Shown one piece after another: positions 23,236-35,073 of a stretch of DNA of 64,000 bases. The DNA comes from Ectobius pallidus (lineage: Eukaryota > Arthropoda > Insecta > Blattodea > Ectobiidae), in NCBI GenBank assembly GCA_964059195.1, contig CAXKWD010000006.1, positions 7,432,530 to 7,496,529 on the forward strand, given 5' to 3'. Every line of letters starts with the position of its first letter. The stretch's first letter is position 1. The translations under genes were made by a program, and so were the position numbers. Under the pieces are notes generated by a model. That model searched no databases. It was not told where the DNA came from and was given only the letters and a program-made list of their open reading frames with translations.

Positions 23236-23842
23236 GAGCTTCAGATATAGAACGGTTATTTAACATGGAGCATGTCTGTGTTATTTCCGTTTATTTTGAA
23301 AAATGTACAAGTTTGAGAAATGGTTGTAGCCCCTAACAAAATCGAACAGGTTAACGTCTCTTTATCAAAATTATGATTCGTAAACTTCGATTTTAGCATT
23401 AGCTTTACGGACACTATGAGGCCTGTATCATTTTACCATACTGAATTCGATTTTCGTTATTTGTTTAAATGTATACTTCAAAGTAAACAAGAAAGAAGAT
23501 AATGGTTCATTAGAACAGTGATCGAACTGATCATTTCTACATTTTACACGTTAATAAGGGTATAAGGTGGTTTTAAAAATATAAACTTCACTAAGTAAAA
23601 CGCCTGTAAACACAATTAAATATTTTCTTACATTTTTGTTCGTTCATAATTGATTTCACAGTAAGTTACTAACACATTTTATAGATTTTCTATTGAAAAC
23701 CATTGTCGTCTGTCTATGAACACTAAATTATAACGTGCAAGTGAGCACTCCATATGTATTAAATAATAATATGTTCACAATGTGGATTCTGATAAGAATG
23801 GGCTTATGGAAATAGTTATGTATAAACAGACCTCAATTCAAT

Positions 23843-25353
23843 AAGGTCATCATCATTGCACACAACGCAAGAGCTTACGATCTACAGTTTATTCTCGACT
23901 TCGCAATTAAGGAAAAGTGGACTCCAGACTTGGTCATGTCTGGATGCAAAATCTTGTGCATGAAGTTTGAACATTTCGTCTTTCTAGACAGTTTAAACTT
24001 CATTCCACTTCCTCTACGAAGTTTCCCCAAGACATTCGATTTAACCGATATTGCCAAAGGTTATTACCCGCATTATTTCAATACCCTTGAAAACCTCAAT
24101 TACGTTGGTCCGCATCCTGACAAATCGGTTTACGGACTTGACACCATGTCTGAGAAAGACCGCGAAGTTTTTCTAGACTGGCATAAGTCTGTCGAAAACG
24201 AGTTCAATAACAAAAAAGAATTGGAAGAGTATTGCCGGGCCGATGTTACCGTGTTGAGAGAAGCCTGCAATCTCTTCAAATCCCTCTTTTGGGAAATAGC
24301 CAAGATCGACATTTTGCAGAGGCCATTACTATTGCGTCGGCCTGTAATAAAATCTTTCGTAAGACTTTTCTCCAACCTAAAACCATAGGTTTGGTTCCCT
24401 CCTGCGGTTATAGGAAAGCAGACAGGCATTAGCGTAAATCTCTGATGTGGCTATCCACGAAGCTAAGGGGAGGAACATTTTCATCCGTCATGCGGGTAAC
24501 GGACGAGAGGTTCGCCTACCTGAATTCCCTCAATTGAAAGTAGACGGTTTCTGTGAAGAAACACGAGATGTTTTCGAATTTCTCGGTTGTTATTATCATG
24601 GATGTCTCTGTAGACCTAAAAGAGACGTACCCTTGATGGATTCTTCCGAATCCCTTGCCGAGAGATACGAAAACACCCTGACCAGATTGGAGAAAATCAG
24701 ATCATGCGGGTATACTGTTCACGCAATGTGGGAATGTAAATTTGATCTCGTACTCGAGAATTTCCCCGCGTTGAAAGATGACCCTTTGATAGGTGATGCT
24801 CCTCTGGTCATGAGAGACTCGGTCTATGGAGGGCGAACAGAAGCCATGCGCCTTTTCCACAAGGTGGACGAGAAGCATTCCGAAAAAATCCTGTACGCAG
24901 ACATTATGTCGTTATACCCGTATGTCTGCAAATACTTTAAATTTCCTGTAGGACATCCCACTGTTTACGTGGGGGATCAGTGTGCGGATGTCAATCTCAT
25001 GATGAACAAAGAAGGTGTTATCAAATGCACAGTCCTTCCTCCGCAAATGCTCTACCATCCCGTTTTGCCTTTCAGGTGGGGTGGTAAGCTCTTGTTTCCC
25101 CTTTGCCGTTCCTGCGCTACTACTTTGGAGCAAGGGACCTGCACTCACGTTAACGAGGAAGAGCGGGTTCTCACCGGCACCTAGATTGTGGACGAGGTGA
25201 GATTAGCTGTTCAGAACCGTTATGAAAGTCCACGAATTTCTAGAGTACAAAACTACAATGTACTCTCGTGAAACCCGTGAGGGTGGTTTGTTCGTGGACT
25301 ATATTAACCTGTTCCTTAAAATCAAAACAGAGTCCTATAATATTCTCATGTAA
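23843..25353 (+). pseudogene. Protein-primed DNA polymerase B fragment, unit 3
   Basis: It has the same limits and lesions as units 1 and 2. Confidence 0.85.
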
Positions 25354-25885
25354 TGTCCAACACAGACAATAATCTGTGGTTCATGAATGCATATTATATA
25401 TATATATATCCATTCTGACCAAAACTTAATAGCGATTTGTAGAGTAGTTGACTTCCTGTAAGTTACTTAATGGTCAGGTAGATGAACTAAAGATGGACAA
25501 ATTATTCCTTATATCTTGCATAAGATTTAATCGTACCCTAGGCTGCAAACATTTCTGAATATTTAGACTATAGCTAGCATCGCTCCGGACATATGACACC
25601 TGTGAACTTCAGGAAATGTTTCCTTGATATGCACAGGTCAATTACTTCATTAGTTCCGTATATTAACTGTAATCGATATCCATAACAGAGGTTTATAACC
25701 TTTGCATCATATTTTTGCCTACATCCTTATGATACAATTTAATGGTTTTTTCGTAAGGTGAGTATTATGTTATTCTTCTTGTGTATGTGTGAGTTGTTAC
25801 CCGAGGACATATCTATTTTTGATTGCAAGTACAACCTGTAAATTATTCATGAGCATTGTGTGCACCACTATACTATTAATAATAA

Positions 25886-26438
25886 TCTGACGCATCAACA
25901 ATAGTTCTAGCTGTCCCTCGCGAAGGACCTATGCATGAACGAGAACAAGAGGTTCCTGAACATAGACCTCCACCCTACATGCTACAGGAGATAGTCCAAG
26001 ATCCCAGGCCACCACCACCACGCTACATACCCCAAGAGTTACTTGTAGATCATAGGCCTCCCCCATACATCCCTCAATTCAAATGTGGCTTTTCTAATAC
26101 TGAGGAAAGATTGGAAGATTGTCACAGATCGATTTTTCACTCGATCGACTGCAACGGTTTCACACATGAGACAATTTGCATGCGAGGAGACGGGAATAAT
26201 GATTTTATAACATGGGGGAGGTACTGTAACGTCCTATGTGACATGTACTTAAACAAGGGGATAGTGGTAAGTTCTAATGTATATCTATATATATGTATGT
26301 ATTCTTACAACGTTCTGTAACGAACATCGTACGTCACGTAGTGTTGTACTGTGAAATCTACATACCGAAATTACTAAATAATCCTTTCTGTTCATATTTC
26401 AGGTCCGAAGACAAATGGGGAATAATGTTCCGCAGTAG
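25886..26438 (+). CDS. A gene, exons 2-3, end of unit 3 (uncut copy)
   Basis: Exon 2 runs to 26266 and exon 3 is 26403-26438 (VRRQMGNNVPQ then stop). The first ATG in frame is at 25931, giving about 123 residues; upstream codons (SDASTIV) are homologous to the exon 2 start in other A genes. The full ligand set is present: C-x12-H-x4-H-x3-C-x4-H-x3-C-x11-W-x3-C-x3-C. No first exon and no AG acceptor are seen upstream, so expression from this copy would need another start. Confidence 0.6.
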
Positions 26439-27195
26439 ACCTTAACCTGTAATTATGGATGCTGTACAACACCTTAACCTGTAGTAATTATATTACAACT
26501 CAAACATATAAGATGACCTATTATTTCCTACAAAGGAACATTAACATTAAACAAAAAAGAATGATTTTTTAGTTTCGGTATGCTATTTGACATTAGAAAC
26601 CAGTGTCTATTTGCCTTTCTTTGAATCTATGAAAACAGTGCCGTCGTACCATGCCTGTGCATACCATTTCACTTCCCGCATTATAACTAATGAAATCCTT
26701 CTTATGTAATAAATCACTAGTTGACAGTATAATTTAGTTAATAGTGTAGATATTAAATTAAAATCTGAGTAAAGACTACATATTTTCTAATTTTTCTCTT
26801 TCAGTCACAAAACGAGCAAATTTTCGTAATATTTTATAGAGTCTATTTGTTTTTAGCTGTATTTTTACATATGAATTATAATTTCGTCTGTAATATTGGC
26901 CTGTTCAATGTGTCTGTTGTAGGCTAGTCTATATTTAATTAATAAACTAAACTCAGAGAGGAGCAAGAATATAAATAAGTGTGTAATTGCATAATCAAAC
27001 ATATATGATTTCTTTAACCGGTAACTTTTAAATTACGATACATTTAAGTCAAATATTAATTTAAACTAATGATTTTGTTGTAAATTATTTTACAGCATTT
27101 GTGAATCCTACACACAGGTTTGCTGTAGTTCCAGCTAGAAGTGTATCCTATTATAGGGTTGTAATAGAAAAAGAGGCATAAGTTTTTAAAAATCC
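26439..27195 (+). repeat. 3' flank of A gene, duplicated at 44575-45335
   Basis: This noncoding AT-rich flank matches 44575-45335 closely, including the runs TTTGCCTTTCTTTGAA and AATTAATAAACTAAAC. The two copies show that the A gene with its flank was duplicated as one segment. No separate gene is recognised in it. Confidence 0.75.
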
Positions 27196-27990
27196 GTACT
27201 TACGGACACTATGAGGCCTGTATCATTTTACCATACTGAATTCGTTTTTCGTTGTTTGTTTAAATGTATATTTCTAAGTAAACAGGAAATCTTAATTTTA
27301 GTTAAAACTTAACTTAGCCTGTGCCTACTCAATTAAACACTACATTTTGAAGATAAAACCATAGGCTTTAACTCTGCCAGGCAAATATATCGTTATTATT
27401 ATTATTATACTGTTTTGTAAATAAGCCCTGTAGTCTACTTTTGAACATAACTGTTTTATATAATTATGATTATATTCACGATTTCGTTGAAGAGGTTGTT
27501 GTTCTGGCGCAATAAGCCAATACTCTTCATAAATTTAAGATGTTGAAAGCAGGAAGAGAAATTATTTAACATTGACCAAGACACTATGGACCTGTATCAT
27601 TTTACCATACTGAATTCGATTTTCGTTATTTGTTTAAATGTATACTTCAAAGTAAACAAGAAAGAAGATAATGGTTCATTAGAACAGTGATCGAACTGAT
27701 CATTTCTACATTTTACACTTTAATAAGGGTGGTTTTAAAAATATATAAACTTCACTAAGTAATACGCCTGTAAACACAATTAAATATTTTCTTACATTTT
27801 TTTAGTTCATAATTGATTTCACAGTAAGTTACTAACACATTTTATAGATTTTCTATTGAAAACCATTGTCGTCTGTCTATGAACACTAAATTATAACGTG
27901 CAAGTGAGCACTCCATATGTATTAAATAATAATATGTTCACAATGTGGATTCTGATAGAATGTGCTTATGGAAATAGTTATGTAAGAAAT
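27196..27990 (+). repeat. Two partial copies of the unit's 8.1-8.5 kb noncoding repeat
   Basis: 27199-27290 and 27582-27990 repeat the start and most of 8085-8490. Both begin near GACACTATG and include CATTTTACCATACTGAATTCG. The stretch between them (27291-27581) is unique here and shows nothing recognisable. Confidence 0.7.
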
Positions 27991-28048
27991 TTTTAAAACC
28001 CATGGAATATTATTTTCGTAGACATGCTATTTCTCCCATTGAAGTATG

Positions 28049-28052
<4 letters not shown>

Positions 28053-28110
<58 letters not shown>
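28053..28110. repeat. (ATT)n microsatellite
   Basis: About 19 uninterrupted ATT repeats. From here to 29165 I see no gene. Confidence 0.95.
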
Positions 28111-28111
<1 letters not shown>

Positions 28112-29169
28112 ATTACCATTATAATTAGAGTTGAGGAGTTAGGCGTTTTAGTTAAAACAGTAGATAGCATTAAAACCTACTATGCATGGTTTACATTTTT
28201 CACGGAACATTCTAACAAATCAACACAGTTATTTCTCAACAAGTCATAGACTGCTCTTTGAAGTTTTCTACCTTACGTATTCTTTTTTTTCTGTATTTTT
28301 GTATAAGCAAGACCTTCAGGCATCTCGACCAGAACACACAAAGTGTCAGTAGTGCAAAATCTTGCGTTCGAGTGGCATACTTTTTTCTATAACTGATCCA
28401 ATGACATCCAAACTTATTTGATCATCTACGACTGAACGAAAACCCTGTAGGTTTGTCCTTGTTATTCGACGGACAAAAACATGTTAATTGGATTAAATTA
28501 TTATGATCCTGAGACTTTCAGAATGCGAATGCAAGACGTTACTATCTCGATCACCCCTTTATGTTTACAGAAATAATTATTATTTCTAAACTTTCAGAAC
28601 CCTACGTCAACACAGTTGATGTAGATGATGACTTTCGAAAAGGAGCCATACCTACCTTCCGGTATCTGGCGGGTCCTTTTCCAGATAATACATGACTACA
28701 TAATTATCACACGGCAGATAGTTCAACGTCGTCAATCACATTAGCTTTCGTACTTAAACACTACCTTTATTGAACTGCCGATCGTATATCATCATAGGGC
28801 ACACGCTACCATGGACTCTGGAGACGTGTGAAGGACGTGATACTAGACACTAAATGATTACTTGATACTCAACTCCCTAATCTTACAATAATGATTTTAA
28901 CTGTTCTACTTTCTCCCTACACTCCTTGGCAATTCACTCTTAATGATCCTTAATCTATTTAAATTAACATTTCATCACAGATTACTATCCCTTATTTGAA
29001 AACTCCCGACTAAGTTCTATTGTTTGAAACTTAATAATCTGGTACAGATTCTGGTGGTTATCGTTAAGTCATCAGTGGTTCCGCTTGCAGCAGCAGGTGA
29101 CTCGTCCCTGCTCCAAGGCCCGTGAGGGAATTCCTTCACTGTCGATTAGAACACCTAGCGAACGAGTTT

Positions 29170-29640
29170 AGGAAGAATGACCTCATTCAAAAGGCATAAT
29201 GTAAGTCAGTTTTTCGATAATTTTGCATCATTGTATGAACAATGCAAATTCAATTGCCAAGTCGTCTGCAATATAGACGAAACAGGAGTAACCACTGTCC
29301 AGCAACCAAGCAAAATCATTGTCATGAAAGGCGTCAAGAAAGTAGGAGCTGCCACATCCGGTGAACGAGGAACCTTGGTTACTGTTGTGTATGCTGTTAG
29401 TGCCAGTGGAAACAGTGTCCCACCATTACTAATATTTCCTAGGAAATATTAAAAACCACATTTTGTAGCAGATTGCCCTCCTGGGTGCATAGGATCTGCA
29501 AACCCAAGTGGTTGGGTAACCAACGAAGAATTGCTAATGTTCATGGAACGCTATGTTAAGCGCGTGAGATGTTCTAAAGATCACCCAGTTCTTGTCGTCC
29601 TGGATAATCATGCATCTGAATGATAGCAAATGCCAAGAGA
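29170..29640 (+). pseudogene. pogo/CENP-B-like DDE transposase fragment
   Basis: The frame contains CNIDETGVTTVQQPSKI, followed by GERGTLVTVVYAVSASGN and PPLLIFPR, then SGWVTNEELLMFMERYVK and a final VLVVLDNH. These are the first and second catalytic Asp regions of the DDE domain of pogo-like (Tc1/mariner superfamily) transposases. A stop after the PRKY segment and loss of the rest make it a remnant. No helix-turn-helix N-terminus is seen. Confidence 0.75.
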
Positions 29641-29699
29641 GGTAAAGACTAAAAAAGCCAACAGTAACATCTTCGGTGGAGTAATTTAATTATAGGTTA

Positions 29700-30385
29700 G
29701 AGTACCCAACTAACAGAAATAATCCAGTTTCCCCAGTAAATCGAGTGCTCAAAGCATTGAGATGTGCTACAGAAGGATTCCATATTTTAACTGGTGATGC
29801 TGAGAAAGTGCATAGAACAACTGCACTGTGAATCATACACAATGTGTCTTTGAGTAACCGTTATATAAGGTTTCCAATGGCACATGCGGAACAGAGGGAA
29901 GTGAAGGAAGGTTTCTCCAGAGTCAATGGTTTTCCGGGGGTTCTAGGTGTCATTGACTGCACCCACATAGGAATTAAATTCCCTGGAGGTGACAATGCAG
30001 AAATATTTCGAAACAAAACAGGATACTTTTCTAGCAATAAGACAATAAGCGATCACAATTTGTTGATAAGAGAAATTGTAGCAAGATGGCTGGCTCTGCG
30101 CATGATAGCATCAATTTTAGACACTGTAAGAAAAGGGCTCAGTATCACAAAGGTGTAATTAGAAATGGTTTCTTGCTGGGATATTGAGGTTATGCTTGCC
30201 AGCCATACCTACGGACTCCTCTTCTGAATCCACAAACTCAGGCTGAAAGAACATATAACCTTGCACATGCAAGAACAAGTAAGACAGTATGGAGTGTGGA
30301 AAAGGCGAAGTCCTCTGGTCTTCGCTGCAACCTACAAAATGCATTCACGATCAATGTAGCTACCGCTGCTCTTCACAACTTTTTT
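29700..30385 (+). pseudogene. PIF/Harbinger transposase remnant, second family
   Basis: The first part reads SPVNRVLKALRCATEGFHIL. A later frame has GVLGVIDCTHIGIKFPGG and FRNKTGYFSSNK, the catalytic region of HARBI1-like transposases. Further pieces near 30150-30380 match the C-terminal half (RNGFLLGY, RTPLLNPQTQAERTYNLAHA) in shifted frames. It differs clearly from the remnant at 1.3-2.0 kb, so two Harbinger families are present. Confidence 0.75.
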
Positions 30386-30519
30386 CAACCTTAGCACTGT
30401 GTCTTCCTGGCCAGATGACGCAATGTTTCCGGAGTATCCGAGGTTTGAGAGGCTCTGCCTTCAATCGGCAGCAGCACCACAACAGCTTGGGTCATACTTG
30501 CACAATCAAAGTTCCAAGA

Positions 30520-30860
30520 ATGAAACCTTGAGGACACCTTTAACTAACCCAGAAACTGTGAACAGCATAATGTTTCTTGGCAGCGCAATCGGATTGATTC
30601 CTGCCACCTTGACAAATGAATGGTTCGGGTGAACAGTTAACGGTTTGTTTTGCACTGCCTGTTTTTTCGTTGGATGGCTGCTCACTGCTTTCAGTAGTCC
30701 TAACTCCTATAGCATGTTGATGTGTGCACGTTTCATACTTGGCTGCGGAAACAGTATATTTGGGCCTGTATTTGTAGCCAAAAAGAGTGGAGGAATGCTC
30801 AGCGTCCTCAAGCCACAGTTTTTATCATTTTACTCGCTGGAACCTCTCAGTGTATAAATA
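30520..30860 (+). pseudogene. Sugar-transporter-like (MFS) fragment
   Basis: Two adjacent frames encode hydrophobic stretches that fit transmembrane helices of an insect sugar or trehalose transporter: VNSIMFLGSAIGLIPATL and then TACFFVGWLLTAFSS and CARFILGCGNSIFGP. A stop separates them after NEWFG, where the family has a Gly-Arg-Lys turn. About 100 of roughly 480 residues remain. No intron is seen inside, so it may be a retrocopy or a single captured exon. Confidence 0.5.
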
Positions 30861-30965
30861 ACACAGTTGCAGTAAACGCCTTAAGAACATTCGAAACGAA
30901 GCAAACTTCAGTAGCTTTCAAGAATATGCAAACTTCAGTACCTAGTTTGCTTGGTACCCCATAGC

Positions 30966-31110
30966 ATTATCCGCCACTGAAACGAGACATGCGATATTGT
31001 TTGACCAGGCCACCATTATACACAAAGAAGACAGCTGGTGGCCTAGAATAAAAGAAGCCTGGGAAATTGCCAGGCACCCCAACAACATAAATGGGGAAAC
31101 AATTCGGCCT
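30966..31110 (+). pseudogene. Penelope-like retroelement C-terminal tail (tentative)
   Basis: The frame reads WWPRIKEAWEIARHPNNING, close to the R-x(3)-EAxEI-x-H-xNxN segment at the end of GIY-YIG-bearing Penelope-like proteins. Only about 45 codons are left and no catalytic domain is visible, so the family name is tentative. Confidence 0.4.
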
Positions 31111-31594
31111 GGAGTGCTCTTTTTACTATATAGGCCATTTGTCATACGACCAAAAATGCGTCTGAAGACCTCATGTTCACTGGCACAGGGGGTGGGCCAG
31201 AGTGAAAGTTCACTGGGGACGACCGATTAGTCTTTGCGATACTGGGCGAGGATAGCCCTAATATCCAAGGGCTCGGTATCGCTCGGCGACCTGTGGGAAG
31301 AACATCATCCCACAACTAGTGACTGCCTGTTTTGGTGCAGAGTGAGGTGGTAGTGCTCCTGCCATTGTGTCTGCTGATGCAGTTGCGGCACCAAGTCCCT
31401 CGCAGGTCACGGAGGTGTACTTGCAGATGTCAGGCTGGTAAGTAATTTTTTGAATTCATGTTAACTTTATGCATGTCTTGGGGATACTGTGAAGATATGT
31501 TATTATTATTATATGTGTGTGTCTGAAAACATAATAATTACAAATATACTTAATATTAATCTTGTTGCAATATTATCTTCCTTCCGCAGATCGT

Positions 31595-32130
31595 ATGGAT
31601 CAATATTGGGATGGGGTCCCCGACGAGGTAATAGCACAGGCGTTAGAAGGGGAAGAAGAAGATAAAGAACCTCCTTCTACATAGTCCAATATAGAAGAAG
31701 AAAAGCTGATCACTATACACGACGGATGGGGGACGCAGTTAAGGACAATGTTATTCCCCATACGTTATGAAACCATCTATGGTCCAAATCAAGTGCACAC
31801 AGAATCGTCCCCGATCCTGCCCTGTGGCAACACGCTGCGTGGGATGGTGGGGGACCAACATGCCCACAGTGATATATATATATCATAAAAAGGGGCACCT
31901 CTGAATGTGGAGCGAGAAGTGCAAAAGGAAGTGTAAACTATTCTTTCCACTGCAGCTAGCTGTAAGTATTATCATCACAGACCTCCGTATAATTTAATAT
32001 CGTAACTTGTTGGTTATAGTGTGTTGTTTATGTGTGTTTCAGACTTGTAGGACATTCTTCCATAACCTGTGGTGTGGACAAGGGGAAAGATGTGCCAATC
32101 CGGACCACCATGTCTTGGGGATGCTGTGAA
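31595..32130 (+). pseudogene. B gene, decayed copy
   Basis: Exon 1 begins MDQYWDGVPDEVIAQA straight after a CGCAG acceptor and later has ITIHDGWGTQLR and LPCGNTLRG. A TAG at 31682-31684 interrupts the acidic region. A (TA)n insertion near 31868 replaces the central HHxxC/CDGxxH part. The end of the domain (MWSEKCKRKCKLFF) survives in another frame, followed by GTAAGT. Exon 2 starts near 32043 with TCRTFFHNL, matching the RRxFF start of other B genes. This copy lies outside the tandem array and is older than those in it. Confidence 0.65.
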
Positions 32131-32317
32131 GATATGTGAACTGAGAGGAAAATCGTGAAGAAGTTGACACTCATACAACCTATATGCCTACTGGTTACTC
32201 GCAGGAGTCGCCAGGTGGTCATGGCATTTTGTTAAGTGGGAAGCTTTGCGGAGAATCATTCTCATCGTGAAACAGTGTAGGAAACTTGTAGACTCTGGTA
32301 TTATTTTTTGTATACAT

Positions 32318-32667
32318 TATGGATCTCATGGTGATTAATGAGAATACCGGTATAATGAAATAGTATTCATATGCTTAATTAAATACATTCCTATACACAT
32401 TAAATATGCTAATGCAAAATATATTTAAATTTAATTCATGTAGATATACCTCTGTATTATTTATGCTTTTCAGGGTGGGTGGTTTTACTATCAGTCATAT
32501 TATTGGAGTTGGTTTTAAAATTAATAATATTTCACTTCTTTCCTATGATTTCAGGAACCAGAAAACGCCGACAACCAATTGAACATGAAGAGGACTTAGA
32601 AGGAGAGAAAAAAATTGAGGACATCTGCAAATCGATCTCCTCCGGCTGCACATAAAATACCATAAGA
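32318..32667 (+). repeat. Right copy of the 350 bp direct repeat
   Basis: It is the partner of 977-1330. It ends just after AAAATACCATAAGAA, where the left copy continues into the Harbinger transposase. Confidence 0.7.
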
Positions 32668-32893
32668 AATTGCTGGGGAGGTCGATAGCGATTAAAATTA
32701 TAAAATTGTATGATGAAATTAGCATTACTGTTTCATTTCTAAGATTTCACTCTCTAAAAATTCATCTGTTGTTTAGAAAGCCTTGCTTTTAAACCAAGCT
32801 GATAAGACATTATATACTTTTTTCTTTTCTAAATTTCTGATGTCAGGTGCTATTTTATTAAAGAAAATTATTAGTTGATAGCAGTGATTTTTT

Positions 32894-33110
32894 AGTCGGC
32901 TGCGGTGGTCCAGAGGTAGCGTGCCCGCCTCTAGATGCGAAGGTCGCTGGATCAAACCCGGCCGATCAATTGGTTTTTTAGGACATAAATCCTGGGCACG
33001 GAGTCTTCCGGGAGGGACTTTAAGCTGGGGTGCCTGTGTCGTAGATTTACTGCACATAAAAGAACTCCAAGCCTAAATTAGAGCCTCTCGACAAAATTTC
33101 TCTAAAAATG
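32894..33110 (+). mobile_element. tRNA-derived SINE
   Basis: It starts TCGGCTGCGGTGGTCCAGAGG and has an A-box-like segment (GTGGTCCAGAGGTAGCG) and a B-box-like segment (GGATCAAACCC) 40 bases apart, as in a tRNA-headed SINE. A non-tRNA body follows. The right end is not certain. Confidence 0.6.
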
Positions 33111-34274
33111 TCTTCCCAACCACAACGAGAGCATCATGGGAGTAAGTTGCTGAAGATGGCCGCTCCACACGATTGAATGCGCTCCAACAGGTAACAAAAT
33201 ACCACAGTAGTGAGTTCCAGTGTAAAAGCTTTATGCTCTATATAAATAATTAACATTAACATCACTACAGAATGGACAAAACTCAAGAACTTCTGAAATT
33301 GTTACACCTCTACTAATGAACCTGTAGCTTCTACACCAACTACAACTGAAAAGACTTTGTGCAAGTAACTTTCATACAGCCATAGTAATAGACAGTACTG
33401 AGATCTCATCTCAAGACCGTAGCTCTCAAGTACGCATTCTCATCTTGAGATGGGGACAGAGTAATAGTCCCGTTTCAAGCTCTTCTCAGCTGATAATTTA
33501 CTCACGTGATACGAGATCCGGTACTCAGGTGATACACGATCTGATGCGCTGTTTTTCTATACACCTTGAGCAAGCATGACGAGAGGTCGAGAATAGGCGG
33601 CGGTAAGCGTGCTTTACAACCAATACCGACAGATGGCTTTACAATATGCATGTGCTTTTGTTTACTTCTTTGTTCTTGTGTCTTGCGATGAAATGAACCA
33701 GAAAAAGAAACATTTCACCGAGCTTGAGAAGACCCTTCTTAAAGCCATAATGGGGGAATATAAGCATGTGCTGGAAAATAAAAAACTGATGGCTGCAGCG
33801 TGGCAAGAAAGAAAGAAACTTGGGAGAAGGTGGTAGCCCAGTTCAACCGTTCGCCGTCTATTAACAAGCAGGTAAGCATGCCTAAATCTTTCCGCCTTTG
33901 TGATAATTTCTGGGCATACTGCATGAGAGGGATACATGTAATATTTTCCCCACAAGTTTTCAATGTATACCTTCTTGGGACATGATATGGTTAGGGCCTA
34001 TCTGTTTTCTTTAGTTAGGTTAGGATAGCATAAGATGTACATTAGAGGTTACATTGGCTTAACTATCATGTTATTAAAAATTCTGGCAGTATTCACAGAT
34101 ACCATGCATCGCATCTCATCTCATGTATAAGCCCCGACTTGATAGATTGCATGTCAGTAAATATTTACTTTGTAGGCTAATCAGTAACATTGCTCCTATT
34201 TGAGGTAAAGTGTAAACGCCTTCTGTTTCTAGGCTACAAGCAAACAATTGCAGCGACTGTGGCTGAATTTGAAC

Positions 34275-35073
34275 GTTGAAATCGAACGTTGTGATCGAAC
34301 ATCAAAACAACCAGATATCAACATCGCCAAAGTCTCGATCAGCAAAACGACCATTAGAAATAGAACCTACGTCATCAAAACGTGCAAAGATAGGGATTGG
34401 AAAGGGGAAATATATGCAACATGGAGACGATTTACTTGGTGGTGCTCTTTCTGTGTTTGTAACACCGTTGGAAAACGGTTTCAATGATACTAATATTGAG
34501 AAAGATACGGTGATTGTACATTTTTACTTCTCTGACACAAAAGAATTACTGTCACGTAATATAACAGGGAGCAGACAAATCGTGAACATTTTCACTTACT
34601 GTATGAGATCTTTGCGACCTGCCGCAGACGTACATTTTGTGAATGATAACATTATTGTTGTATTTACAAACAAATCACTAAATGAAAGCGTCGAATCCTA
34701 TAACCTTGACGAAACTACATGGACTCTAAGATTCGTTGGTTTCAAAACACACACATACCCCTTTCAATTTATCACTTTCAATGATAAATTTGTAAAAAAA
34801 ATCTCAGTTCGGTTATTACAATTCTACAAGAAACAAATGCACAACAAACACCTCTCGTTTATATTTAATGAAGAAAAACAAACATACACATTAAATTTAT
34901 CACGCATTACAAACATCAAAATGGGCAAGTGAGAAGGTGAAACAGAGAAATTGGAAACCTCTTCAGATCCAGTGTCATTTATTATTTTCAAAAATAAATA
35001 ACACACAAACATCATATTATGTAAAATGTGTACTTATTAATGTATTGCAGTTGTGTTACGTTTGTGTTGAAAT
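34275..35073 (+). mobile_element. 0.8 kb insertion with GTTGAAAT target duplication
   Basis: GTTGAAAT occurs at 34275-34282 and again at 35066-35073. Removing one copy and the DNA between them restores the Myb-gene frame exactly. An 8-base duplication fits hAT or P-type integration, but I see no terminal inverted repeats and no poly-A tail. The insert is almost filled by one ORF and has an AATAAA at 34993. Confidence 0.65.
34276..34932 (+). CDS. Unknown protein carried by the 0.8 kb insertion
   Basis: The frame is open from the left end of the insert for 218 codons. The first ATG is at about 34413 (MQHGDDLLGGALS), which would give about 173 residues. The N-terminal part is basic (KRPLEIEPTSSKRAKIGIG), like a bipartite nuclear localisation signal. 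The rest is a mix of beta-like and aromatic residues (VIVHFYFSD, TWTLRFVGF, YPFQFITFND) with no motif I recognise. It is not Myb sequence. It could be a gene of a small DNA element or an inserted virus fragment. No function is assigned. Confidence 0.45.
   Translation: MKSNVVIEHQNNQISTSPKSRSAKRPLEIEPTSSKRAKIGIGKGKYMQHGDDLLGGALSVFVTPLENGFNDTNIEKDTVIVHFYFSDTKELLSRNITGSRQIVNIFTYCMRSLRPAADVHFVNDNIIVVFTNKSLNESVESYNLDETTWTLRFVGFKTHTYPFQFITFNDKFVKKISVRLLQFYKKQMHNKHLSFIFNEEKQTYTLNLSRITNIKMGK

Larger units (their letters stand above)
18493..26225 (+). repeat. Tandem unit 3 of 3 (7.73 kb)
   Basis: The third copy runs on at its right end into the intact continuation of the A exon, so 26225 marks where the parental sequence was cut to form the junctions. 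It carries an expanded (TA)n tract at 21719-21776 in place of the short tract seen near 6442 and 14132 in the other units. Confidence 0.93.

Noticed and set aside
2226..26225. The array as a concatemeric viral integration
   Set aside because: All units share the same polymerase lesions and the same transposon scraps, so duplication happened in the genome after decay.
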